A DNA stretch of 64,000 nt from Kitasatospora sp. NBC_00315 (lineage in GTDB: Bacteria; Actinomycetota; Actinomycetes; Streptomycetales; Streptomycetaceae). Both the position numbers and the translations under genes were made by a program. Shown here one piece after another: positions 35,626 to 43,971 of the stretch. The DNA lies in NCBI RefSeq assembly GCF_041435095.1, contig NZ_CP108025.1, positions 4,650,001 to 4,714,000 on the forward strand, written 5' to 3'. The notes beneath the pieces were generated by a model that searched no databases, was not told the origin of the DNA, and saw nothing but the letters and a program-made list of their open reading frames with translations. Position 1 is the first letter of the stretch, and each line of letters begins with the position of its first letter.

Positions 35626-36726
35626 ATGTCCCGTGACCTGCACCCGCGCCTGCTCCGCGGCTTCGTCGCCACCGCCGAGACCCTTCACTTCGGCCGCGGC
35701 GCCGAGCGGCTGCACATCGCCCAGCAGGCGCTCAGCCGGGACATCCGCTCGCTGGAGCGGGCACTCGGCGCCACGCTGTTCACCCGCACCACCCGCAGTG
35801 TGGAACTCACCGCGGCGGGAGCCCGGTTGCTGCCCCGTGCGCGGCGCCTGCTGGTCCTGCACGACGAGATCCTCACCGCCCTCGTGGACGACGGGAACCG
35901 CCCGCTGCTGCTGGATCTCAACAGCGACGTGACCGGGGACGACCTGACGGCCGACCGCCTGCTGGCGTACGTCCGGGAGGCGTGGCCGGACGGCGAGCTG
36001 CTCGCCCGCTTCCACGGTGGACTGGCCGCTGCCGCGGTCGAGTTGGTGGACCACCGGCTCGACGTGTCGCTCGGCCGGTTCGCCGGGCTCCCGCCCCGGC
36101 TCAGATCCCAACTCGTCCACGTCCCTGTGCGGTTCGAGCCGATGGCGGTGATGATGCCGGACACCCACCCGCTGGCCGGGCGTGCCGTGCTGCCGATCGC
36201 CGCGCTGGCCGGGCACCCGGTGGACATCTGTGCCGGAAACCCGGCGACCACCGAGTGGGCCGATCTGGGCGCCCAACTCCTCGGTGAGCACGGCCTGGAG
36301 GCGGCGCCGGCTCATCTGCCGCCGGTCGGCGTGGTCGAGACGGCGCGCTACCTCGCGCGGCACCGTGAGCCGATGCTGACCACGACCGGCGGTCCGCAGA
36401 TCCCGGGTGTGGTCACCCTTGCGCTGGTCGACCCGGTGCCGCTCAGCCTGGTGGGGCTGGTGCACCGGCCCGACCTGCGGCACCCGGGGCTCGACGCGCT
36501 GATCGCGGCTGCCGAGGAACTCGGCCGGGAGGAAGGGTGGTTGGTGCGCCCGGCGGGCAGCTGGCTGCCGGCCTCGGACACCGCACTGTTGGGCCTGCGC
36601 CGAGCCGTGCGGGGTCGGCGTGACGCGCAGGGCGCGCAGGGCGCGCAGGACGCGCAGGACGCGCAGGGTGCGCGGGATGGACGGTGCGGCGTGGGGCGTC
36701 CGGGCATGGCCCCGCCCCTGCCGTAG
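35626..36726 (+). CDS. LysR family transcriptional regulator
   Basis: A 366-residue LysR protein from ATG 35626. HTH residues 6-64 (LRGFVATAETLHFGRGAERLHIAQQALSRD cut at the turn), a linker helix, then the periplasmic-binding-like effector domain from about residue 90. The last 30 residues are encoded by six tandem 9-base units (DAQGAQ type), so the C-terminal tail is variable. Divergent from the MFS transporter. The palindrome in the gap suggests it controls that gene and itself. Effector unknown. Confidence 0.9.
   Translation: MSRDLHPRLLRGFVATAETLHFGRGAERLHIAQQALSRDIRSLERALGATLFTRTTRSVELTAAGARLLPRARRLLVLHDEILTALVDDGNRPLLLDLNSDVTGDDLTADRLLAYVREAWPDGELLARFHGGLAAAAVELVDHRLDVSLGRFAGLPPRLRSQLVHVPVRFEPMAVMMPDTHPLAGRAVLPIAALAGHPVDICAGNPATTEWADLGAQLLGEHGLEAAPAHLPPVGVVETARYLARHREPMLTTTGGPQIPGVVTLALVDPVPLSLVGLVHRPDLRHPGLDALIAAAEELGREEGWLVRPAGSWLPASDTALLGLRRAVRGRRDAQGAQGAQDAQDAQGARDGRCGVGRPGMAPPLP
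36622..36675. repeat. Six 9-base tandem units in the LysR gene
   Basis: Units of the form GRCGCGCAG run from 36622 to 36675 in frame, giving repeated (D/G)AQ residues. Length changes would keep the reading frame. Confidence 0.9.
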
Positions 36727-36771
36727 GGGGGCGGCGGGGGCGGGGAGTGGGTGCCGTCGTGAGTGGCCGGG

Positions 36772-37410
36772 TCAGGCCGCCTTGACCGCGGAGATGTCGA
36801 AGCTGAGCTTGATCTTCTCGCCGATCAGCACGCCACCGGTCTCCAGCGCGGCGTTGTAGCTCAGGCCCCAGTCGGTGCGGTCGATGGTGGCCGCACCCTC
36901 GAACCCGACCCGCTCGGCGCCGTAGGCGTCGGTCGCGCTGCCGGTGTAGTCCAGGTCGAGGACGACCTGGCGGGTGGTGCCCTTGATGGTCAGGTCGCCG
37001 GTCATCCGGTAGGAGTCGCCGCGCAGGCGCTCCGCGGAGGTGCTCCGGAAGGTGATCTCGGGGTGGGTCTCGGCGGCGAAGAAGTCCCCGGTGCGCAGGT
37101 GCTCGTCGCGCTGGGCCTGGTTGGTGTCGATGCTGGCGACCTTGATCACCAGTTCGGCGGAGGAGTTGCCGGGGTTGCCGCCGTCGAGGTGCAGCTTGCC
37201 GTCGTACTCGGCGAAGGAGCCGCGGACGTTGGTGACCATCGCGTGTCGGACCGCGAAGCCGACCTGACTGTGGGTGGTGTCGATGGCCCAGTCGCCGGTC
37301 AGGTGGGCGAGGTCGGGGCCCGTGGGGGCCTGAGTCACAACCGTGCCGGTCGCGCCGGTGGCGTCGGCGGTGGTGGCGTCGGCGGTCTTGGTGCGGTTGA
37401 AAAGGCCCAT
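36772..37410 (-). CDS. YceI-family lipid-binding protein
   Basis: A 212-residue protein, ATG with an AAGGAGGAG ribosome site. The YceI lipocalin-like barrel starts at residue 38 (LTGDWAIDTTHSQVGFAVRH) and includes ATIDRTDWGLSYNAALETGG and IKLSFDISAVKA. Family members bind polyisoprenoids. No signal peptide is present; the first 35 residues are Thr/Ala-rich, so it is probably cytoplasmic, as in other Streptomyces copies. Its promoter region contains GAAGCC/GGCTTC inverted repeats, suggesting repressor control, possibly of the MarR type. Confidence 0.92.
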   Translation of the reverse strand: MGLFNRTKTADATTADATGATGTVVTQAPTGPDLAHLTGDWAIDTTHSQVGFAVRHAMVTNVRGSFAEYDGKLHLDGGNPGNSSAELVIKVASIDTNQAQRDEHLRTGDFFAAETHPEITFRSTSAERLRGDSYRMTGDLTIKGTTRQVVLDLDYTGSATDAYGAERVGFEGAATIDRTDWGLSYNAALETGGVLIGEKIKLSFDISAVKAA

Positions 37411-37427
37411 GGCTCCTCCTTCGGTTC

Positions 37428-37462
37428 GAAGCCATTTGTTTAGGCTTCAACTTGATGGCTTC
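37428..37462. promoter_or_regulatory. Inverted repeats in the YceI promoter
   Basis: GAAGCC (37428-37433) and GGCTTC (37443-37448) are a perfect inverted pair. A second GGCTTC lies at 37457-37462, and TCAACTTGA between them is a 9-base palindrome. The compact symmetry suggests repressor binding; the factor is unknown. Confidence 0.55.
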
Positions 37463-37602
37463 ACCCTAGGGCAGTTTCGTTCAAAGTTCAACCATGCGGA
37501 GAGGGTCGCTTCCCGAGCGCCGTCGGGCACCCCGGGAAACGGCCCTTCGGGCAGGCCGCCCGAGCCGCGCGTCGAGCCGGTCGGGCCGCCCGTGGAGCGG
37601 CT

Positions 37603-37692
37603 TCAGGACCGCGCGCGTTCCTCGTCCGTCAGGACGGACGCCGTCCGGCCGTCGATCGACTCGCGCACGATGTCCGCGTGTCCGGCGTGCCG
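37603..37692 (-). pseudogene. C-terminal remnant of a DinB/DUF664 gene
   Basis: Read on the minus strand, 37692 to 37603 encodes RHAGHADIVRESIDGRTA, then a short tail and a TGA. RHxGHADxxRExIDG is the conserved end of DinB/DUF664 (mini-circle) proteins of actinomycetes. Upstream of the Arg the frame passes into a GGGCGTTC tandem repeat and no N-terminal four-helix part or start is present. Only about 29 codons survive, so this is a deleted gene end. It sits in the 416-base gap before the helicase. Confidence 0.65.
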
Positions 37693-37707
37693 GACAGCGG
37701 GACGGCC

Positions 37708-37740
37708 GGGCGTTCGGGCGTTCGGGCGTTCGGGCGTTCG
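37708..37740. repeat. Four 8-base tandem units GGGCGTTC
   Basis: Four exact copies starting at 37708, 37716, 37724 and 37732, directly at the break point of the DinB remnant. Confidence 0.92.
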
Positions 37741-37826
37741 ACGCCACGCGGCTCGTTCGCCCGTTCGGCCGTCGGTGGCTCCGGATACGCTTCGAGGACC
37801 GTCCCAGTAGACCGGAAGGCCCGCCC

Positions 37827-40800
37827 ATGTACGCCCTGCACGCGCTCTGGCGGGCGGACGGGCGGCTGGCCCTGTGGGCGGAGGATGCCCGCGCCCATCC
37901 GCCCGAGCAGCGCTCCGTACCCGATACCGCCGTGGGTCCGCGCGCCGTCAGGGCCCACCCTTTTGCCTGCCCGGCCGCCGCCGTCGCCGGGTTGCTCACC
38001 GGCATCGGCCCGGGGCTCGGCTGGCTCGCCGACCAGGCCCCCGAACGCTGGGCCACGCTGCGACTGCCCACCCTCGGCGGTGCGCCCACGCCGTCCCCCG
38101 AGCTGGCCGTGCCGTCCACCGGGAGCGGGGCGTCGCTGACCCCGTGGCGGGTGCCCGCGCTGCTCTTCGACGCCGCCGCGGCCGCCCAACTGCTCGGGGA
38201 GCTCTTCGACCCGCGCTGGGCGGTGAGCACCGCCGACCTCCCGGCGGACGGGCGGGTCGAGGTCGACCACGGTGCCTCACTGCGCTGGCTGACCGGCGTG
38301 CACGACCTCGCCTGGCGGCTCGTCCGGCAGGGACGCACCCTGCCGGCGCCCACCCGGGAAGGCGCGTCGGTCCACGCGCGCTGGCGCCCGGCGCCGGACG
38401 CGGCCGCCCGCCGGGAGGCCGCCGCGCTGGCCGCCGGCTGCCCGCCGGTCTGCCGCGGCGAGTGGCCGAGCGGTCCCGCCGGGCGCAGCGGCACCGAACT
38501 GGTCGCCGACCTGCTGGACGCGCTGGTCGACGCCGAGGCCCGGTCCGCCCTCGCGGACGGCCCCCCGCTGCTGCGCACGGTGGCCGGCCGGCCGGCTCCC
38601 ACCACCTTCGCCGAACGCTGGCTCCTCGCCCTCGGCACGGCCGACGGTGCGCTCCCGGAGATGCCGGAGACGCCGGATCTGCCGGAGACGCCGGAGACGA
38701 CCGAGGCGACCGAGACGCCCCGGCAGTCCGGCGAGCACGGCGAGCACGGCCGTTCCGGATCGTCCGGACCGCCCGGTCCCCCGGAGCGGGACGGGCAGGA
38801 CGACCGCGCCGCTCTCGCCGAGCTGGAGCACCGCCTCGCCGCCTGGTATGCCCCGCCGGCCCCGGCCGAGGCCCCGCTGCGCCTCTGCTTCCGGCTGGCC
38901 GAACCCAGCGGCCCCGACCCGGCGGATCCCGAGGGCATGCCGTCGGACGACCACTGGCAGGTCGAGTTCCTGCTCCAGGCCGCCGACGAGCCCTCGCTGC
39001 TCGTCCCCGCCGCCGAGTTCCGGCTCGGTGGCGGGGCGCTCGCGGCGCTGGGCCAGAAGGCCGACGACCCGCTGGAGGTCTACGCCGCCGAGTTCGACCG
39101 GGCGATCCCGCACTGGCCCGCCCTGCGCCAGGCCCTGCGGACCCGCCACCCGGCCGCGCTGCGCCTCGACCGGGACGGCGCGCTGGACTTCCTGCGCACC
39201 GCCGCTCCCGAGCTGACCGCCGCCGGTTTCGGCGTCCTGCTGCCGACCTGGTGGCGCCGCCGGCCGGTGCTCGGGCTCACCCTGAACGTCCGCACCCCCG
39301 CCCTCGCGCCGGTCGAGACGCCCGGCCAGGTCGACCGGGACGCCATCGTCGACTTCCGCTGGCAGGCCGCCCTCGGCGGCCGCACCCTCAGCCGGCAGGA
39401 GCTCCTCGACCTCGCCGCCGCCAAACAGGGCCTGGTCCGGATCCGTGGTCAGTGGATCGAGGTCGACGCCGACCAGATCGCCGCCGCGCTGGCCTTCCTC
39501 ACCGGCCGGGGTGGCAGCGGCACGATGACGACGACCCAGGTGCTGCGGACGGCGTTCGACCCCGGGGCGAGCGTGGCCGCACTGCCCGTCGTCGCGGTCC
39601 ACGCGGACGGGGCACTGGGCGACCTGCTGGCCGGCCGGGTGCCCGCCGCCCCGGTCACCGCGCTGCCCGCCGACTTCCACGCCACCCTGCGCCCCTACCA
39701 GGAGCGCGGCCTCGCCTGGCTGCGCTCGCTGGCCTCGCTCGGCCTCGGCGCCGTGCTCGCCGACGACATGGGGCTGGGCAAGACCGTCCAGACACTGGCG
39801 CTGCTCGCGGTCGAGCGGGCGGAGGGGAACACCGCGCCGACGCTGCTGGTCTGCCCGATGTCCCTGGTCGGCAACTGGCAGCGGGAGGCCGCGCGGTTCG
39901 CCCCCGCGCTGCGTCTGCACGTCCACCACGGCCCCGACCGGCCCACCGGGGAGGAGCTGCGCCGGGCCGTCCGGCGGGCCGACCTGGTCATCACGACGTA
40001 CGGGCTGGCGCAGCGCGACGCCGACGAGCTGGGTGCGATCCGCTGGCGGCGGGTGGTGGCGGACGAGGCGCAGTCCATCAAGAACTCCGCGACCGCACAG
40101 GCCAGGGCGGTCCGCTCGCTACCGGTGACCGTGCACCGGATCGCCCTGACCGGTACCCCGGTCGAGAATCGCCTGGCCGAGCTGCACGCCGTGCTGGACT
40201 TCGCCAATCCGGGCCTGTTCGGCTCGGCCTCCCGTTTCAAGGAGCGCTACGCGATCCCGGTCGAGCAGCACGGCAACGCCGCGGTCGCGGCCGAACTCCA
40301 GCGCCGGACGGCGCCGTTCGTCCTGCGCCGGGTCAAGACCGACCCGGCGATCGCGGCCGAGCTCCCCGCGAAGCAGGAGATGACCGTGTGGTGCAACCTC
40401 ACGACCGAGCAGGCCGGGCTCTACCAGGCGGTCGTCGCCGAGCTGCTGCACCGCGTGCACGGGATCCGCGGGGTGGAGCGGCGCGGAACCGTTCTGGCCG
40501 CCATCGGCCGGCTCAAGCAGGTCTGCAATCACCCGGCCCAACTCCTGCACGACGGGTCGGAGTTGGCTGACCGATCGGGCAAGGTGGCCAGGCTGACGGA
40601 GATCCTGACGGAGGCGGTGGCCGAGGGCGACCGGACTCTGGTCTTCACCCAGTACGCCGAGTTCGGCACTCTGCTGCAGCCCTACCTGGCCGCGCGGCTC
40701 GGCCGGGAGGTGCTGTTCCTGCACGGGGCCCTCCCCAAGCGCCGCCGGGAGGAGCTGGTCGCCCGCTTCCAGAGCCCGGACGGGCCGCCGGTCTTCCTGC

Positions 40801-41114
40801 TCTCGCTGAAGGCCGGCGGGACCGGCCTCAATCTCACCGCCGCCAATCAGGTGGTCCACCTGGACCGTTGGTGGAATCCGGCGGTGGAGGAGCAGGCCAC
40901 CGACCGGGCCTTCCGGATCGGCCAGCGCCGGGATGTCCAGGTGCGGCGGTTCGTCTGCGTCGGCACGGTCGAGGAACGGATCGCCGAGATGATCGAGTCC
41001 AAGCGGGCCCTCGCCGACGCGGTGGTCGGGGAGGGCGAGCACTGGCTGACCGAGCTGTCCGCCGACGCGTTGCGCGAGCTGGTGGCGTTGTCCGCCGACG
41101 CGGTGGGGGAGTGA
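37827..41114 (+). CDS. SNF2-family helicase-like ATPase
   Basis: A 1095-residue protein from ATG 37827 (GGAAGG site). N-terminal 560 residues include the SNF2-associated DUF3670-like region and an acidic linker around residues 272-320 (PETPETTEATETP). ATPase motifs: Walker A DDMGLGKTVQT (about residue 646), DEAQSIKN box (about 746), ITTYG and LTGTPVENRL. C-terminal lobe: VFTQYAEF, GTGLNLTAANQV, DRWWNPAVEEQATDRAFRIGQ. Such proteins translocate on double-stranded DNA and remodel bound proteins. The Streptomyces enzymes often sit beside a SWIM zinc-finger gene. Here only a short protein follows. Confidence 0.94.
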   Translation: MYALHALWRADGRLALWAEDARAHPPEQRSVPDTAVGPRAVRAHPFACPAAAVAGLLTGIGPGLGWLADQAPERWATLRLPTLGGAPTPSPELAVPSTGSGASLTPWRVPALLFDAAAAAQLLGELFDPRWAVSTADLPADGRVEVDHGASLRWLTGVHDLAWRLVRQGRTLPAPTREGASVHARWRPAPDAAARREAAALAAGCPPVCRGEWPSGPAGRSGTELVADLLDALVDAEARSALADGPPLLRTVAGRPAPTTFAERWLLALGTADGALPEMPETPDLPETPETTEATETPRQSGEHGEHGRSGSSGPPGPPERDGQDDRAALAELEHRLAAWYAPPAPAEAPLRLCFRLAEPSGPDPADPEGMPSDDHWQVEFLLQAADEPSLLVPAAEFRLGGGALAALGQKADDPLEVYAAEFDRAIPHWPALRQALRTRHPAALRLDRDGALDFLRTAAPELTAAGFGVLLPTWWRRRPVLGLTLNVRTPALAPVETPGQVDRDAIVDFRWQAALGGRTLSRQELLDLAAAKQGLVRIRGQWIEVDADQIAAALAFLTGRGGSGTMTTTQVLRTAFDPGASVAALPVVAVHADGALGDLLAGRVPAAPVTALPADFHATLRPYQERGLAWLRSLASLGLGAVLADDMGLGKTVQTLALLAVERAEGNTAPTLLVCPMSLVGNWQREAARFAPALRLHVHHGPDRPTGEELRRAVRRADLVITTYGLAQRDADELGAIRWRRVVADEAQSIKNSATAQARAVRSLPVTVHRIALTGTPVENRLAELHAVLDFANPGLFGSASRFKERYAIPVEQHGNAAVAAELQRRTAPFVLRRVKTDPAIAAELPAKQEMTVWCNLTTEQAGLYQAVVAELLHRVHGIRGVERRGTVLAAIGRLKQVCNHPAQLLHDGSELADRSGKVARLTEILTEAVAEGDRTLVFTQYAEFGTLLQPYLAARLGREVLFLHGALPKRRREELVARFQSPDGPPVFLLSLKAGGTGLNLTAANQVVHLDRWWNPAVEEQATDRAFRIGQRRDVQVRRFVCVGTVEERIAEMIESKRALADAVVGEGEHWLTELSADALRELVALSADAVGE

Positions 41115-41123
41115 AGGGACGCG

Positions 41124-41417
41124 ATGAACGAGAACCCGAGGGACACCGGCCTGGTGGACGAACGGCCGCTGGAGGACTGCCTGCCGGACTACTGGCGCGG
41201 CACCTTCACCCTCCGCGACGAGTCGGCGCCGGAGCCGAAGTCGCTGTCGGAGTCGGACCCGGAGTCGGACCCGGCGTCGGACCCGGAGCCGGTGCCCGGC
41301 GGGCCGGACGGTGCGCGCGGGAGCGCCCTCGCCGCCCTCGGCCCGTCCGGCATCACCGTACGCGGCCGGGATCTCGCGACGCTGCTGGAACCCGCCTACC
41401 GCGCGTTCACCGCCTGA
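41124..41417 (+). CDS. Short acidic protein next to the SNF2 helicase
   Basis: A 97-residue protein, ATG with an AGGGA site, 9 bases after the helicase stop, so co-transcribed. It begins DERPLEDCLPDYWRG, has 12-base repeats giving SDPESDPASDPEP, and ends GPSGITVRGRDLATLLEPAYRAF. The last part resembles the tail of the SWIM zinc-finger proteins found beside such helicases, as far as I recall. The Cys/His zinc motif itself (CxCxnCxH) is absent. It may be a shortened partner or a degenerate remnant. Confidence 0.65.
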   Translation: MNENPRDTGLVDERPLEDCLPDYWRGTFTLRDESAPEPKSLSESDPESDPASDPEPVPGGPDGARGSALAALGPSGITVRGRDLATLLEPAYRAFTA

Positions 41418-41529
41418 CCGGATCCACCGCGCCGACGGTGCGCCGAAGCGGATCGGCGGGCCCTGGCGCCGACGTTTACGGCCGGACCGGACGGGGCGCC
41501 GCCGAGTCCGTTGCGCTAGCGTCGGTGGT

Positions 41530-42501
41530 GTGACCGAGCCCAGCCTGCCCGCCCCGTCCGATCCGGTGTCCCGGCCGGAGTCGCCGCCGGCGGCGAGGGC
41601 GGCGGCCTCGGGGCCCGGGCCGTCGTCGGCGGCCCTCGTGGCGTTCGAGGAGCACCGCCGGATGCTGTTCGGCATCGCCTACCGGATGCTCGGCAGTGTC
41701 GCGGACGCCGAGGACATGGTCCAGGACACCTGGCTGCGCTGGAGCGAGGTCACCGTCCCGGTTACCAACCCGGCCGGCTACCTGGCCCGCACGGTCACCA
41801 ACCTCGCGCTGAACCGGCTGGGTTCGGCGGCCGTCCGGCGGGAGGCGTACGTCGGGCCCTGGCTGCCCGAGCCGCTGGTGACCGTGCCGGACTCGACCCG
41901 GGAGGCCGAGACCGCCGAGTCGGTCTCGCTCGCCGTGCTCGTCGTGCTGGAGAGCCTCTCGCCGCTGGAACGCGCGGTGTTCGTGCTCAAGGAGGTCTTC
42001 GCCTTCTCGTACCGGGAGATCGCCGAGGTACTGGAGCGCAGCGAGGCGTCCGTGCGGCAGGTCGGCCACCGCGCGCGGTCGCACGTCCGCTCCGGGCAGC
42101 CGCGCTACGACGCGCCGGCCGAGCTCCGCCGACGGGTGACCGACGAGTTCCTGGCCGCCTGCGTCGGCGGGGACCTCAACCGGATGCTGGAGCTGCTCGC
42201 GCCCTCGGTCACCGTCTGGAGCGACGGCGGCGGCCGGGTCAAGGCGGCCCTGCGGCCGATCGAGGGCGCCGACAAGGTGGCCCGCTTCCTGCTGGCGATC
42301 CTCGCCTCCCTGCCGTCGGCCGAGCTGGAGATCCTGCCCGTCGACGTCAACGGACAACCGGGCCTGCTGGTCAACACGGCCGGCCGCACCGACTCGGTGA
42401 CGGTCTTCGAGTTCGAGGACGGCCGGGTCAGCGAGCTGCGGATCGTGCGCAATCCCGAGAAGCTGCGACACCTGGGTGCCGGCGGCCCCGGGCAGCTCTG
42501 A
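41530..42501 (+). CDS. ECF41-type sigma factor (SigJ-like) with SnoaL-like C-terminal domain
   Basis: A 323-residue sigma factor from GTG 41530. A -10-like TAGCGT ends 9 bases before the start, so the mRNA may be leaderless. Region 2: RRMLFGIAYRMLGSVADAEDMVQDTWLRW. Region 4: SPLERAVFVLKEVFAFSYREIAEVL and SEASVRQVGHRA. The C-terminal half is a SnoaL/NTF2-like fold. The ECF41 marks WLPEPL and RNPEKLRHL are both present. In this group the extra domain acts in place of an anti-sigma factor. The usual carboxymuconolactone-decarboxylase or oxidoreductase target gene is not adjacent. Confidence 0.93.
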   Translation: MTEPSLPAPSDPVSRPESPPAARAAASGPGPSSAALVAFEEHRRMLFGIAYRMLGSVADAEDMVQDTWLRWSEVTVPVTNPAGYLARTVTNLALNRLGSAAVRREAYVGPWLPEPLVTVPDSTREAETAESVSLAVLVVLESLSPLERAVFVLKEVFAFSYREIAEVLERSEASVRQVGHRARSHVRSGQPRYDAPAELRRRVTDEFLAACVGGDLNRMLELLAPSVTVWSDGGGRVKAALRPIEGADKVARFLLAILASLPSAELEILPVDVNGQPGLLVNTAGRTDSVTVFEFEDGRVSELRIVRNPEKLRHLGAGGPGQL

Positions 42502-42565
42502 ACCCGGGGCCGGCCCCTCAGACGCCCCGCCGTCCCCCGGCGCGGCCTCCGGGTGGCCCCTCGTC

Positions 42566-42596
42566 TTGACCCTCGACCAGGTCGAGCCCCCAGAGT
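42566..42596 (+). promoter_or_regulatory. MerR-type promoter with 19-base spacer and palindrome
   Basis: TTGACC (42566-42571), a 19-base spacer containing the perfect 15-base palindrome CTCGACCAGGTCGAG (42572-42586), then CAGAGT (42591-42596). A 19-base spacer with an operator inside is the mark of promoters activated by MerR proteins through DNA twisting. The MerR-clamp gene starts 7 bases on, so autoregulation is likely. Confidence 0.7.
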
Positions 42597-42603
42597 CCTC
42601 GAC

Positions 42604-43815
42604 ATGGAGAGCGACATGCGCAGCATCGGCGAGACGGCCCGTGACAGCGGCCTGACCGTGAGCGCACTGCGCTTCTACGACGGCGCCGACGTGCTCGGCC
42701 CGGCCTGGGTGGACCCGCAGACCGGCTACCGCTGGTACGACGAACGCCAGCTGGCAGACGCCCGACTGCTCGCCCGGTTGCGGCGAGTGGGCCTGCCGCT
42801 GGCGGAGATCCGCATCGTCCTCGGCGCCCGACCGGGGGCCGCCGGCGAAGCGCACCGGGTTCTCGATGCGCACCTGTGCCGGCTCCAGGACGGTCTGGCC
42901 GATGCCCGGCGTGAGCTCTCCGCCGTTCGATCACTTCTCGACCAGAGGGAGCACCCCATGGGCCTGACCCGTACCGCCACCCGGATCACCGTCGACGCAG
43001 CCGAGCTGGCGGCCGCACTGGACGCCGTCCGCTTCGCCGTCGGCTCGGATCCCGAACTGCCCGTGCTGGCCGGAGTGCTGTTCGACATCGACGGGCAGGT
43101 GCTGCGTCTGGTCGCCACCGACCGCTACCGGATGGCCCTCTCCGAGACCCCGGTCACCCGGCTGGAGGGCGAGCCGGCCGGGGCACTCGTGCCGACCGCC
43201 CTGGCCGACGGCATCCGCGCGCTGCTCGCGGGCGCCGAGCGGGCCGAACTGGTCCTGGAGGACGGTCGGATCGTGCTGACGGCCGACGCTCACCGGATCG
43301 AGGGCGCCGCCCTGGACCACGACTACCCCGACTACCGCCGGCTGGTTCGGCTGGAGCCCGCCCGCCGGGTCGAGATCGCGGCGGCCACCCTGCGCGAGGC
43401 GGTGGCCGGGGCCGCCACCCGGCGACTGCGGCGCGAGACGGACGGGGTGGACTGCGAGATCCTGGTACTCACCGTCGGCCCGGACGGCGCACTGAGCACT
43501 TCGGACGGCGCACCGAGCACTTCGGACGGCGCACCGAGCGCCTCGGACAGCGCATCGAGCGTCTCGGACGGCCTTGGCGCTGAGGCCGTTCGGTCGGAGG
43601 GCGCGGGCGGCACCGGGCGCGCGGTGGCCGAGGCGGTGGCCGAGGCGGCGGCCTTCCGGATCGCGGTCAACCGGGAGTTCCTCCTCGACGCGGTCCGGGC
43701 CGGCGGTCCGGACCAGCTGGTGCTCGAACTCGGCGGTCCGATCGCACCGCTGGCGATCCGCACGCCGGGGCGCGAGGGCACCTTCTCGATGCTGATGCCG
43801 TTCCGGCTCTCCTAG
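42604..43815 (+). CDS. MerR regulator fused to DNA polymerase III sliding-clamp domains 2 and 3
   Basis: A 403-residue fusion. Residues 1-75 are a MerR HTH (IGETARDSGLTVSALRFYDG, TGYRWYDERQL); residues 80-115 form the dimer coiled coil. From residue 119 it matches DnaN: ELPVLAGVLFDIDGQVLRLV with ATDRYRMALSE (domain 2), then HDYPDYRRLV, then FRIAVNREFLLDAVRAGG and FSMLMPFRLS (domain 3). Clamp domain 1 is missing and the MerR part stands in its place. A Ser/Asp repeat (DGAPSTS units, 21-base repeats, 43495-43575) interrupts domain 3. An internal ATG at 42958 with AGGGAG upstream could produce the clamp part alone. Known role none; perhaps a DNA-state or ligand sensor. Confidence 0.9.
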   Translation: MESDMRSIGETARDSGLTVSALRFYDGADVLGPAWVDPQTGYRWYDERQLADARLLARLRRVGLPLAEIRIVLGARPGAAGEAHRVLDAHLCRLQDGLADARRELSAVRSLLDQREHPMGLTRTATRITVDAAELAAALDAVRFAVGSDPELPVLAGVLFDIDGQVLRLVATDRYRMALSETPVTRLEGEPAGALVPTALADGIRALLAGAERAELVLEDGRIVLTADAHRIEGAALDHDYPDYRRLVRLEPARRVEIAAATLREAVAGAATRRLRRETDGVDCEILVLTVGPDGALSTSDGAPSTSDGAPSASDSASSVSDGLGAEAVRSEGAGGTGRAVAEAVAEAAAFRIAVNREFLLDAVRAGGPDQLVLELGGPIAPLAIRTPGREGTFSMLMPFRLS

Positions 43816-43971
43816 CTCCTCTCCGGGGCCGGTTCAGGAGCCGGTTCAGGAGCAGGGGCGGCTGGGGATCCCGTGGTGGAGCCGGTGGAGCTCGGCCTCG
43901 GGCCGGTCCGGGGCGGCCGGGTCGGCCCGGACGTGCTCGGCGCGGGACACGTGGTTGCTGCTGCTAGCGAT

